This document shows, one piece after another, positions 1-9,842 of a stretch of 33,095 bases of DNA. The DNA lies in NCBI GenBank assembly GCA_001931875.2, contig MSJH02000061.1:1-33095 (forward strand), in the 5' to 3' direction. Each line of letters opens with the position of its first letter. Position 1 is the stretch's first letter. The translations under genes and the position numbers were made by a program. The stretch is from Byssochlamys sp. IMV 00236. Lineage: Eukaryota > Ascomycota > Eurotiomycetes > Eurotiales > Thermoascaceae. The notes beneath the pieces are model-generated. The model saw only the letters and a program-made list of their open reading frames with translations, searched no databases and was not told where the DNA came from.

Positions 1-918
1 AGTCCGTTTTTTTTGTTTTTTTTTTTTTTTGTTAGATATCCAACGTAAAATGAAGAGAAGATCGTATGTAATACAATGAAATTAAAGTCTCATGAATTTG
101 CCCAAAAATAGCGAAATGAGTACAAGTCATATGGGCAATGATGGAGAAAGGAGTAGTATGACTGGTTATTGATGATGATGGCAGGTGTAGTGCATGCACT
201 ATTTTTAAAAAACTAAAGTCGCGTTTGCCCAAAAATCTTTATACACGATAAAGAATCCCAACATTTCATGTTGTATTGTGCATATCATACATCTAAGTTT
301 CCCAGGGGGGGCTGATCATACTTTGTATATGATCCCTCTGCAGTGGATAATGTCTTTTGTGGCTGATGAACTGAGTAGTTACAATCAAGCAAAAATGATT
401 TATATGGAATAAGGATATAAGTTACAGTAGGATATTTTGATGGGATCATAGGTTGGTTTATTTATAGTACAAAAGGTAAATATGATATTATGTACTGATT
501 GTTTAAACAGGGCATTACATTGGATGTCTCTAATTTATGTCATTATCCAAAGAGAAGCAGATGAAGTAAAGTTTGAGAAATTGGTTATACTAAAGCACTG
601 TATTAATATATCAGTATATCTCTTGTGTCATAATCCTATGAAGCTCGCACATAGCATACATGGTAAAATACCATGACGCTTTGGGGTTGCACATACCCTT
701 ACCAATGCCAAGCATAATGAAAAGTACGATGAATTTCCCATAAATTCATAGTACAAGGCTTCCTAAATTGTTTATACTTGAAAACTGTGATTGGCTGATT
801 GAATCTTCATATTGCTCAAATGTATTAAAAGTGTACAAAATTGATGCATTTATTAATCATTAAGTGTGAAAGATTATAAGAGAAGGATGAATGGAATAAT
901 GCAAGATGACTCATATTT
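1..918. other. No gene recognised (3' flank of ERG25-like gene)
   Basis: The stretch opens with T-rich homopolymer near positions 7-30 and is AT-rich with scattered stops. Open frames of about 65 codons (482-676 plus, 32-232 minus) have no recognisable domain and no intron-joined extension. I see no tRNA-like or repeat structure beyond the homopolymer. Confidence 0.6.
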
Positions 919-1835
919 TTACAAATTCTTTCTTTGACGCTTTTCCTCTGCTTGTTTCTTACGGTAAGCGCGATATTTGACATCAGTTCCAAAGATGTAA
1001 TCCCACCAGCGAAAAGAAGAAGCATAGTTACCTACAAATGCCATGTGGTGGTAATCATGATGATCAGCGCCTGCCCAAAATGGAATGAAGTGACGAAGCG
1101 ACCAAGGGAAATCGTATCCGGAGTGGCAGTCGATGGCTTGACACAAGCGACAGACGATCCAGAAGAGCATAGTGAAGAGATGGAGTTGCCAAGGTCGGTC
1201 AGCATGGATAAGGAATTTTTGGAAGGCGTGGTAGATCAATGGTCCGCCAATGGTACCGAAGCCAAGAATAGATGTTTCAAGAGGATGGGCGTACTCAGCA
1301 GCGATACCAAATGGAGCAGCATATTCGTGATGGACCTTATGAATACGTTTGTAGAGTGGTGGCCAGTGCATTAGACGGTGAACAGCATAATGATAGGCGT
1401 CTTCAAAGACAAAGAATATGGCAATTTGGGGCAGAATGTATTTCCTAAATAGCAGATGAGTTACAGTCTCTTCTCTAATATGAGATATCTTTACCATGCA
1501 GGGAAAGGCGCGTCAATGTTCATGCCCAAGAGGGATGCCATTGGATGAAATAAAAAGATGAGCGGTCCCTCATACAGAAAGTGTTGGTATAAGACAAGTT
1601 TGGTGCATTTCCAATAGTCGGCAGAAGTATTGACCTTGTTGGGCTGTAATTTATACTGCTTAAAGTAGGGGATAAAATCACAGATCAAGAATGGAATGAA
1701 TCTACCAAAATAAACGAGTTCATGCATGACAAAGGCAATGATACCAGTCACCACTAGAGGATCTCTATCCCGGTAAGCCTCTTGCCATTGTTGCTCTAAC
1801 CAACTGAACTGATCAACTTGTAAAGTAGAGTTCAT
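919..1835 (-). CDS. ERG25: C-4 methylsterol oxidase (sterol desaturase family)
   Basis: Two exons on the minus strand, 1835..1495 and 1444..919, with a 50-nt GT-AG intron; the join gives 288 aa, close to the usual ERG25 length. Known role of the family: ER membrane di-iron oxidase removing the C-4 methyl groups of sterol precursors in ergosterol synthesis. The three histidine clusters of the fatty-acid-hydroxylase superfamily are visible: HRLMH, HKVHH and HHDYHH, the first two close together after the intron and the third near the C terminus, in the order expected for ERG25. Hydrophobic stretches lie between them. The C terminus ends in a basic tail (QRKNL), compatible with an RKxx-type ER retrieval signal. 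I chose the ATG beginning MNSTLQ, because the upstream open frame is low-complexity leader. A TATA-like box and an SRE-like site lie upstream. Confidence 0.93.
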
Positions 1836-1889
1836 ATCTTGATAAAGCCAAGATAAAGGAAAAGAAAAGAAAGAAATAAAAGAGTGCCT

Positions 1890-1897
1890 TATATATA
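1890..1897 (-). promoter_or_regulatory. TATA-like box of the ERG25-like gene
   Basis: On the minus strand this reads TATATATA within CTATATATAA, about 55 nt upstream of the chosen ATG. The position suits a core promoter element. The run is short in an AT-rich genome, so it could be fortuitous. Confidence 0.4.
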
Positions 1898-1945
1898 GTT
1901 CATTCACCCCGGGACACCTCACCGATGAAAAAGAGAAAGGATCAA

Positions 1946-1955
1946 GTGGGATGAT
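1946..1955 (-). promoter_or_regulatory. Candidate sterol regulatory element (SRE) upstream of ERG25
   Basis: The minus strand reads ATCATCCCAC, a full match to the fungal SREBP consensus (A/G)TCA(T/C/G)(G/C)CCA(C/T) and one base from the mammalian SRE-1 ATCACCCCAC. It lies about 111 nt upstream of the ERG25 ATG, on the same strand. ERG25 is a conserved SREBP target in fungi, and an SREBP gene is present at 12494-15753. Binding is inferred from the motif and context only. Confidence 0.5.
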
Positions 1956-2018
1956 TTTTTCACTTCGGGACATCAAAAAAAAAAAGTTATTGCGCACATC
2001 TCTTTATCCGATAAACGT

Positions 2019-3330
2019 TTATGAAAACAGTGTAGAACAGAACTTTTGATTAATTGGATCATGCCAAAAGGCCATAGCACTCAGGACACCAAAGTAGTGA
2101 GCCAACAGTGCAATCACGACACAGACGTGAAATATTTGATGAGATGCACCCTAAAGTAAGCTGTATAAGAATAAATGTATATAAAAAAGAGTCGTGATTT
2201 TCTTACAAAATAGTTAAACATGCCAGGTTTGACGCGTTCAGGAAATCTAGCTCCATAAATGACTGCACCCGCAATGTAAGTTAAAGCCATGAGAATCAAG
2301 TGACTTAAGGATATGGTCCTTACAGCATTATTCAGCTACAGTGATGTTAGATATGGAATGATGAATGTATAATTTAAACCTACGCCATATATAATGATGC
2401 CATGAAGGGTAGGTACAACACCAAAAAGCCCTAAAGAGATAAACAGAAGAGCTCTTACCCATCTATAGGCAGGCGTACGAAAATGTTTTAACAAGGTGAC
2501 TGTAGCCTAGCAACAAGAAAAAAGTTAAATCCTTGTGATACCCTTTAATGATAGACTTACAGTGATAGCACCCAAAACAACAATGATGGATAGATAAACA
2601 CCTAAATAGCAATTTAGTTTCTAGTCTTTAATTGATATCAATAATGTTCTTACTTTGAAGAGTCTGATGACAATGAAAGCCATAATAGATCATGGGAAAG
2701 AACGAACCACTAATAAAAAAGAGGGTTAGACGATTCAATTGGATTCAACATATGATTCATACACTATAAGAGTAGTGATACCAGCATAATCACATCGATT
2801 CCAGGTAGCTGCTACTTTTTCTGAGTGACAAGAGAAACAATGGAAACTAGCACTGAATCCTAAGCAAGTAAGCGCACCAGCAACAAAGACAAAGAAATAG
2901 GTATAATCAAAGGATGTTAGAGAATCAGCAAGTGGATTTGACCATAAAAAGCGGAATCCAATGCCAATGAAGAGAAGAAAGGCCAAAAAGTGACTCCATA
3001 TGTTTACTAAGAAATGATAAGTACAACAATAATAAGGTACGGTAAAGCATTACTAGATTCGTTATGTAAATAAAATAAGCTTTGGGCGCATTCAAGATAG
3101 CTATTGGTTTGTCTTCTATATCCACCAGTGATATATACATTGTCCTGCATCCAAGCTGGTATTTCATGCCAGTCCAGTATTCTTTTGATAGGTTGCTTAC
3201 TTAATAAGGTATCCGTGTCGTTAATATCGTCTAGTAATTGCATATCTGATTTAGGGCTTCTTTTCTGAACAACCATATCTATAGTAGCAATAATAAATAA
3301 AAGCAAAAGAGAGACGTATTCATATGCCAT
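2019..3330 (-). CDS. PAQR / adiponectin-receptor-like (IZH-type) seven-TM protein
   Basis: Seven minus-strand exons: 3330..3054, 3006..2763, 2709..2654, 2601..2561, 2506..2384, 2335..2207, 2150..2019. They join without frame conflict to 333 aa, near the usual size of fungal IZH proteins. Family hallmarks are all present: NVYITGGYR, then HNESINIWSH (made only by splicing), the first metal-ligand motif SASFHCFSCHS, a conserved Asp in NRCDYAGI, and the last motif GASHQIFH with a further His in LLAH. Known role: zinc-binding membrane hydrolase-like proteins affecting zinc, sterol or lipid homeostasis; the substrate cannot be read from sequence. The first 20 residues are hydrophobic, so an extra N-terminal membrane segment, or a start at a later Met, is possible. 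The gene is divergent from the kinase at 3726. Confidence 0.9.
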
Positions 3331-3725
3331 TCATCTTTTAATCCCTTAAAGAACCCCAATCTTTGGTCTTATTCTTCACCATTATCATAAGCCTATCACG
3401 TTAAAGAAAAAAAGACAGTCAAAAAATCAACAAACACACCTGAATATGCTGAGTTTTATTTATTTTATCTGAACCTTTCTTTTACCTGCAGGCACAACAC
3501 GAAGTATACTTTGGAGGGGTTAAACCGAATGTCCATTATATCATGACCTGTCAAAAGAAAAAAAAAGTTGAACAAAGCCCTTGTGAAAGAAAATCCAGCA
3601 GTGACTGTTGATTCATGGTCACGGTTTATCTGAACTCTAGTAAATGATCATGCTTTACGTGACCAAAGTATCCTTTTCTGTCTCTTTTTCTTCCTCCTAT
3701 TATACTATTTCACTATAAAAAAGGA
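3331..3725. promoter_or_regulatory. Divergent intergenic region, PAQR gene / SAP-kinase
   Basis: About 395 bp separate the two divergent starts, so both promoters should lie here. A CRE/E-box-like TTACGTGACC occurs near 3653-3662, and inverted GTGAC/GTCAC half-sites near 3600-3622. No zinc-responsive element matching ACC-N-AAGGT was seen. None of these sites is demonstrated. Confidence 0.35.
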
Positions 3726-5560
3726 ATGTTATTCCATACTATTCCTAAGCACACTGACTGTTCAATCGATGTAACTATTTACCAGAGTAGCAAATACTTG
3801 ATGATAATCTTTTATCTCAATAGAGTCTCAGATATGAAGAGCTAAATCAGATGCTTCTGGCAGACATTATCGAAATATGCCGTGAAAGAAATCTGCCAAC
3901 TGAAGGCACCAAATCACAGCTCATAAGTGATTTATTATTTTGGGCAAGTTATACCTTTCTTTTCATATTGAGTGAGCTGTAACTAACATATTGAGCAGAA
4001 GGAAAATACAACCCGGCTTGTGCCTGCTCCTTCAACTCCTAGACTAAACGAATTTGAAATATCACAGTACGCTTCAAGCACTCCAAGCACTAGCGCGATG
4101 AAGAACGAAAGAGAGGCGTTGCGCTCTAGAGAATTTTCCATGTTATTTCTAAATGGCGAGACAGACACGGGTCTGGATATACCGTTCAAGGAACTTGTGA
4201 TCAAACGAAAAATTGGCAGTGGAGGATTCAAGGATTGCTATGAAGGTAATAAGCACTATGTGAGAAAGAATGATAATTTTTCTTATAAACAAATTGCTAA
4301 ATTTAGGTGTTTACAAAGGAGTAATAATATTACCGTTTACAGATAGAAAAAGCTATTACAAGACACTAACAGATCTAGTAGGAAGCTGTCGCTGTTGGGG
4401 AGTTGAGAATCACTCGGTTCAACGAAATTAACTTGGCAGAAATAAAGCATGAAATCAACGTGCTAAAGTAAGTTTATTTACTTTTCTATTCATTTGAATA
4501 TTCATTCTTTTGTAGACAGCTGAGGCATGAGAATGTGGTCAAATTTATTGGTGTCTGTACTCATCCTAGTCACTTGTGCATAGTGACTGAACTTTGCTCA
4601 AAAGGTGACCTCTTTGATGTCATTCGCGCCTACCCAAGGCCAAGCTTTGCACAGCAAGTCATGTACATGTATGATATTGCTCTTGGGGTAGCTTATCTCC
4701 ATACAAGAAGACCATCCATTATTCATAGAGTAAATATAAGCCAAAATAAGAGGTGACGCACTCATGATTGTAATATATATTAGGACCTCAAATCAATGAA
4801 TGTCTTGGCAAGTCTTGTTTTTATTAAAAAAAAAAAAATCAAAAAGTGCTTATGCAACTGTGTTTAGGTATCTAGTGATGACAGAGCCAAGATTAACGAT
4901 TTTGGACTTGCACGTATTCGACCAAGAGCAAACGCTCTCATGCACACTCAATGTGGCACACCAAACTGGTAAGTTCTAACTGCATACAAAACATAAAGAC
5001 AGACAACTTATTCAATACATAAAAAGGCAAGGTAACCATGACTACATCCCCGTTTTCTTGTGTACCTCATCATACTTTGCTTTTGTTAGCGCCTGAATTC
5101 TGGTCTGTCAATCCAAGCTATACGGAAAAAGTGGATGTAAGGAAATATAAAAATATGAGATCAGTTTGTTAAACTCAGTATTCTCCATTGTTAAAGGTAT
5201 ATGCATGTGGACTCATATTTTGGGAAATTATGACTTGGGGAACCTGTGGTTACCCGTATCAAGGTAAATGGGGTATACATCCTACATAAAATTAATCATT
5301 TAAAATCAAATATTACAAGATTACTCTGAGCATGAGCTTTATGAGGCAGTCAAGTACCATGATGCACGGCCACCTATATCACAATTGACAAGCATATACC
5401 CAAGAAACCTGCTTGTCTTGATTATGGAAATGTGGGAAACAAATCCTTCTTTGGTAAGTGCGAAGTAAAAGGAAAAAAAATACCCGAGACTGATCTATAG
5501 CACATCTAGCGTCCTTCGATGAACCATGTTGTTGAACGCCTCTCTACCTATTTGACTTAG
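3726..5560 (+). CDS. SAP-domain TKL-like Ser/Thr protein kinase with WNK-like lysine swap
   Basis: Thirteen exons: 3726-3770, 3824-3943, 3999-4245, 4307-4320, 4382-4467, 4516-4729, 4784-4807, 4868-4968, 5027-5031, 5090-5136, 5197-5263, 5320-5453, 5510-5560. The join is 1155 nt (384 aa) with no frame break. Residues about 16-55 resemble a SAP motif (ADIIEICRERNLPTEGTK). A Ser/Thr-rich linker follows, then a kinase domain from about 118 to the end: glycine loop GSGGFK (128-133), HRDLKSMN (catalytic Asp243), DFG 261-263, APE 286-288. The beta-3 lysine is absent: the VAxK position reads VAVG (Gly148), while Lys133 sits where WNK kinases carry their displaced lysine. HRD, DFG and APE are intact, so activity is plausible. 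Introns 3944-3998 and 4808-4867 begin GCAAGT (GC-AG type). The first exon is the least certain part. Substrates are unknown. Confidence 0.85.
5027..5031 (+). other. 5-nt microexon of the SAP-kinase
   Basis: The bases GCAAG are flanked by AAAAAG upstream and GTAACC downstream. Joined to the neighbouring exons they give TGG CAA GCG, i.e. Trp-Gln-Ala of the WQAPE motif. Splicing directly from 4968 to 5090 puts a stop after two codons. The evidence is frame closure plus the conserved kinase motif. Confidence 0.8.
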
Positions 5561-5984
5561 TTAAAAAGCCTCAAAATGTATATTATCACTATTTTTTTTT
5601 ATCCTATTTACTATATAATAAAATGTCTCTTTTTTTCATAAAATTGTGTTGTTAGAGAGGAATCCATCAGTGTGCCGATAAATTTATCAACTAGTCAATT
5701 GTCATATGTATCAGTACAATCGATGTAACTTGTATATTAACCTCAAGTGAGAGTGATTGCTATTTATTAAGTCACGGTATTATTAGTTGATATGTGCCAT
5801 AACGTTTCAGAGTAGTAGACCATCAGTGTAATAGCTTGGTAGTGTATTTTTGTTTCTCAACAAGTTATTGTAACTCGGCAACTTACCAATTACGTCCATG
5901 TACTACATCCTATCTTAAATGTCAATTGTTTACCTGTTTCTATTCTGTTTCTCCTTTTCTCTTTTTTTCCTTTCTTTTAATAGA
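5561..5984. other. Intergenic, kinase 3' end to CYSTM gene
   Basis: AT-rich non-coding sequence. An AATAAAATG near 5618 could be the kinase polyadenylation signal. A long pyrimidine tract precedes the ATG at 5985. An open frame begins at 5836 but looks like leader sequence and shows no family. Confidence 0.5.
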
Positions 5985-6315
5985 ATGTCAGAAAAAAAAG
6001 AATTACCGCCAGACCGTTATTATACACCACAAGTACAGAGCAGTGTGTCTCATAAACCACCTTCAAGTAATCCTATTAAACTCGAGTTTTCTATTTAACT
6101 CATTCATACAATAGTATATCAACCTACGCCTAAACCTGAATCAGTCATAGTGCATGAAAAGACAAGAGTGCATAAAAATAACTCATGTTGCATATCTTGG
6201 TATATTACTTATCATATGCTAGTGGACATATATACTAAAATGATTATATAGTTTATTAGCGTGCTTTATCTGTCTGGCAGTAAAAGATGAAGGCACCAAA
6301 ACTGCAGAGCAATAG
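5985..6315 (+). CDS. Small CYSTM-like cysteine-rich membrane protein
   Basis: Three exons, 5985-6066, 6115-6199 and 6252-6315, join to 76 aa. The N-terminal two thirds is polar and Pro/Tyr/Lys-rich. The C-terminal third, assembled only by the second splice, is CCISCLLACFICLAV followed by a short charged tail. This matches the arrangement of CYSTM proteins (polar Pro-rich head, Cys-rich hydrophobic module near the end), which are membrane-associated and often stress-linked in eukaryotes. Without the second splice the frame reads CCISWYITY and soon stops, so the Cys-rich module depends on that intron. The ordinary CYSTM module has more cysteines and usually ends the protein, so the assignment is tentative. 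The gene converges on the RNPS1-like gene 82 bp away. Confidence 0.65.
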
Positions 6316-6397
6316 AGAGGTCTTTTTGAATTTTACTGTTATTCTTCTTTTTTTTATTTTCTTTTATTTAAATAAACAAGCTATATTAAAGATGTCA

Positions 6398-7544
6398 TTA
6401 ACGTCTTGAAATGGATCGTCTGCGTGGAGAAGGTGATATGCTGTAACTTCTTCCACGACGAGGTGATCTACTATAACGACGAACAGGGGATCTATTACGA
6501 CGAGGTGTTCTGCTACGACGAACAGACCTGCTGCGACGAGGTGATCTACTACGGCTGAGAGGAGTGAGGCTTCTAGAATAGCTTCTACTGCGAGAGTAGC
6601 TGCGATCACGGGAGTAGCTGCGTCCACGAGAATAACTACGTCCACGGGATGGGCTGCGTCTACGAGAATAACTGCGTCCGCGAGAGTAGCTTCGTCTGTC
6701 AAGGGAATACGATCTGTCTCTGGAGAAGCTGCGTGGAGATCGGGAACGAGAGTATGAGTAACGTCTTCCACCTCGGCGAGGAGGTGAGCGGGAAATGGAG
6801 CGAGAGTAGCGGCGTCCTTTGTTAAATCGATCTCCTCGACGCGTAGGTGGTGGACCGCGATAGCTGTCTCTTCTATTATAACGAGGTGGAGGAGAATAAC
6901 GAGCTGTTGAAAATGATGTGGGTAAGCCAATTGCTGTATGCTTTTTTATACTGTGATTACCTCTAGGAGGTGAAGAAATGGGTGATCTTGATCTTGATCG
7001 TTCCTTTGAAGGAACGGCAACCGTTAGTTTAACACCATCCAATTGCGCCTAATGAGATATAAATGCTTGTTATCTTTCCCTTGCTGTTTTACTCTGTTTT
7101 TGCTCACTGAGGAACTTACATTATCCATGTAGCTGATAGCTTTATTAACATCTTCTTGAGTTTCAAAATCAATATATGCCTTTCCCAAGTTGATATTTAC
7201 TAAAAGAATGTTGAGTATAAGTTTCTTCGTATATTAGATAATCCTTTTATCCTTTTACATTCTTTGTCAAATGGAAACTTTATATGAGTAATCTTTCCAA
7301 ATTGTCCAAAAATTTCTTTAATGTGTTCTTCAGTAACATTGCGAGTTAAATTGCTAACAACAACAGAATGTGAATTCTCAGGAGCCGCAGATCGAGAACG
7401 ACTTCTACGCGTAGGGGATCTTCCGCGAGATCCTTTTGATGGTGAACGACCTCTTGACAATGAGCGTGAAGGTGATCTTGAAGTAGGCCTACAAAATATA
7501 TACGGTTATTTTTGTTATATTACGTGTTTATCAATGATTTACAT
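6398..7544 (-). CDS. RNPS1: RNPS1-like SR protein (RRM plus RS domains)
   Basis: Minus-strand exons: 7544..7543 (the first two bases of the ATG), 7488..7259, 7199..7120, 7048..6398; total 963 nt, 320 aa. A short N-terminal RS region is followed by one RRM (about residues 40-115): LTRNVTEEHIKEIFGQFGKI, then GKAYIDFE and AQLDGVKLTVAV. This order and wording match RNPS1, whose RRM also has an RNVT(K/E)xHIxEIF start. The C-terminal ~200 residues are dense Arg/Ser repeats (SYSRGRSYSR type). Known role: exon-junction/ASAP complex factor acting in splicing and mRNA surveillance in the nucleus. The start codon appears split AT|G by a 54-nt intron (7489-7542). No in-frame Met occurs between that point and the RRM, which supports the model. 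The RS repeats give long spurious open frames in other frames. Confidence 0.87.
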
Positions 7545-8224
7545 TTTTGCTTATTATATTATATTCGTTCCTTTATGTAATATTAAAAAAAGTCAAGAAA
7601 GAAACTGAAAGAAAAGAAAAAAAATGCGCTCCTTCTCAGACTAACTGATGACGCAAAAAAACGAGTCACAGGCTGACACTTTTCGTTTCTCTTGTTCATA
7701 AAGGAGAGGCATTGCTGGCCAATCAAATTATTTTTTTAGCTCAATCAAAGGCCAACACTACATGCACCAGAAAATAGGCTAATACTACGGGTGCTTCCTT
7801 GGTGCGCTGCCTATTGTCACTATACAACTTCACACTACCAAAGTCTCTGCCTAACCTAAGGCTGAACAGTTCACTCTCTCTGATATAAAATATGCATGTA
7901 TCATAATGTGATTGATCTTGCATCTTTGTTGATCAACTGACAGCATAAAATAAGATATATAACAACATTTCTTTTTATCTTTTTCTTCCTGAAAAGAAAC
8001 AAAACAAGATCTTTTATAAACTCATGTTTAGCTTGACGCTACATATTCAAAAGCTTTGTTGGATTACATTATAGGTAACAGGTAGAGGTAGTGCCTGTAG
8101 TATTAGTCTAATTTCTGGCGCATTTTCTGATGCTTGTAGTGTTTCCCTCCATCAAAACTTCCTATGGGTTTAAAACCGTTTATCAAACGAGCTAGAGAAT
8201 TATCAAAGAATAAATGAAATTTAT
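7545..8224. other. Intergenic, RNPS1-like promoter side
   Basis: About 680 bp without a recognisable gene. It should hold the RNPS1-like promoter (minus strand). An AP-1/ATF-like TGATGACGC lies near 7646. The only longer open frame, minus 7741-7923, has no recognisable domain. Confidence 0.45.
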
Positions 8225-9503
8225 TTGAAGCAGGCAAAAAAAAGAACAGCACAGGAAGCTGAGCTTCTTGCAATCGATTACACGTACAGTTCACTTAAGC
8301 AGTACCGAAAAGAAGTACTTTGCAATCAAACAAGCACAGCAGGTTCAAGTAGTAGTCCAGGATTCAGCGAGCAAGATAGAGATGGTGGAAAGAGTAAAGC
8401 TGGCATTTATGACACTGGTGAACAAGTTGAAAACGATGAATCTGGTGATCAAATTAGGAGCAAACAATTCAGAGAATCAGATGCAACAATTACTTTGACG
8501 AAGAACACAAAAAAATATAGTCTCAAACCTCCAGTATCCTGTTTGGCTATGCCACATACACCAAAAATACAAGTTCTAGATAGCGAAACGATCATGAAGG
8601 GTTGTGCTTTAGGTATTGAATCCTTGATCAACAATCCTAAATACTCTAAAACTGATGAAATGAAGGAACTCAAGAACAATCAGCACAGCCAACAAAAGAA
8701 TACTTCTTTATCAAAAACTAGTAATATAATGGACTACCTTGGTGATGTTTTAAACTATGATTTTACTGAATTTCTGCCTAATATTTGTAGCCATTCTATT
8801 CATCAATCAGGAGATATTACAACTAAACAGTTTGCAAACTTGATAACATATACTCTGACAGACTACCATTGTAACTGTAAGCAACCTATGATATCGAATA
8901 ATAACCATGAAAGAACTCCTTTTGTCGAATATGTTGTACCAATGTTTAAATACTTTGCAAAAGAAACAAACTTATTGGGATTTTCATGGTGCGAAAAAAT
9001 TATAGAAACACAAACATATGCTCAGATAGAAGAAGTTGACTTTGTGCCAGCCGACGTTAAACAACTATGAAACACTATTCATTGAGTCTTCGAGCGGTAT
9101 CACTCAAGAAAATGTGAAACACACTCTTGAGGATACGTTAAAGCTCATTTGTGAATGTAATGGTGTTCTCTTCTATATCCTGAGCTAATTCAACAAATGC
9201 AGCTTCCAGACAGCATTAAAACGATCTATATTTGGTATCCAAGTCATCAAAAATACCATCACTCTTTCAAAGATGAGCTTGAAGAATGACCCGCAGTGGA
9301 AATTTGTTAAACTACGATCTGCCCAAGTTCCTACTGCTTGGAAAGATCGATTTGATTGGGTAAAGATGTTTGAATTGTTAGCCACATTGTATCTGGAATT
9401 GATTGAGCAAGAGAAAATCAGTATTCAAATCAGAAAGGAGAATTCTGGATTGATCAACGTTACTGCAGAAGAAACCTTGTCTGCTTATTTAAATACGCAT
9501 TAA
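8225..9503 (+). pseudogene. Broken copy of a lineage-specific hypothetical gene family
   Basis: A 281-codon open frame (8225-9070) has no ATG at its start and ends at a TGA. The same protein appears to continue in another frame from about 9071 (FIESSSGITQENVKHTLEDT), passes one in-frame TAA near 9186-9188, then runs to 9503 through QTALKRSIFGIQVIKNTITL and LRSAQVPTAWKDRFDWV. The arrangement (RTPFVEYVVPMFKYF early, an ESSSG segment, then a GIQVI...LRS...P...W tail) resembles an expanded family of uncharacterised proteins in Mucorales; this is recalled from general knowledge and was not searched. I read it as a pseudogene with at least one frameshift and one stop. The missing start suggests the 5' end is also damaged or in an unseen exon. 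Function unknown. Confidence 0.6.
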
Positions 9504-9842
9504 ATTATGACAGAATTTATCTTATTGTTTTATTTTTCAAGGAATATAATGTTGCATTCATATACCATCTATTATATCAAACCAACCTAGTCAATAAGGA
9601 TTGTTTCTTTGTTTTCCTGGAGTGTTCTTTTCATTGACCGCTTTTGGTGATAAGAAGTTTTGATTGGGTTAAAAATAGTTTGATTGGCACTGCATTAAAT
9701 TCAGACGTTGACGAAGACGAAACAAAGGATATGATAAAAGGCTTTCCAAGCCCACGCTATATTTTCAGTAATATAACAATAAAAATTTCTAATTCTATAT
9801 CCTTATTCCTTTCTAAGCCGCGCATCGTGATATGGAGGTTTC
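9504..9842. other. Intergenic between two gene relics
   Basis: AT-rich sequence of about 340 bp. A short frame around 9644-9889 lacks a convincing start and any known motif. Nothing else was identified. Confidence 0.4.

Noticed and set aside
934..1374. A 146-codon plus-strand open frame
   Set aside because: It is antisense to the second exon of the ERG25-like gene, which has all three histidine motifs; the plus-strand translation has no domain.
3944..3953. A GT donor (GTTATA at 3948) for the second kinase intron
   Set aside because: It leaves one extra base and breaks the frame with every plausible acceptor, whereas GCAAGT at 3944 closes the frame exactly.
6420..6800. Tandem short repeats that could suggest a CRISPR-like or satellite array
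   Set aside because: The repeats are codon-level RS dipeptide repeats in frame with the RNPS1-like protein, with no constant spacer structure, and this is a eukaryotic locus.
6364..6930. A 188-codon minus-strand frame rich in Ala, Val, His and Asp
   Set aside because: It is the alternate frame of the RNPS1-like Arg/Ser repeats; repetitive codons keep other frames open.
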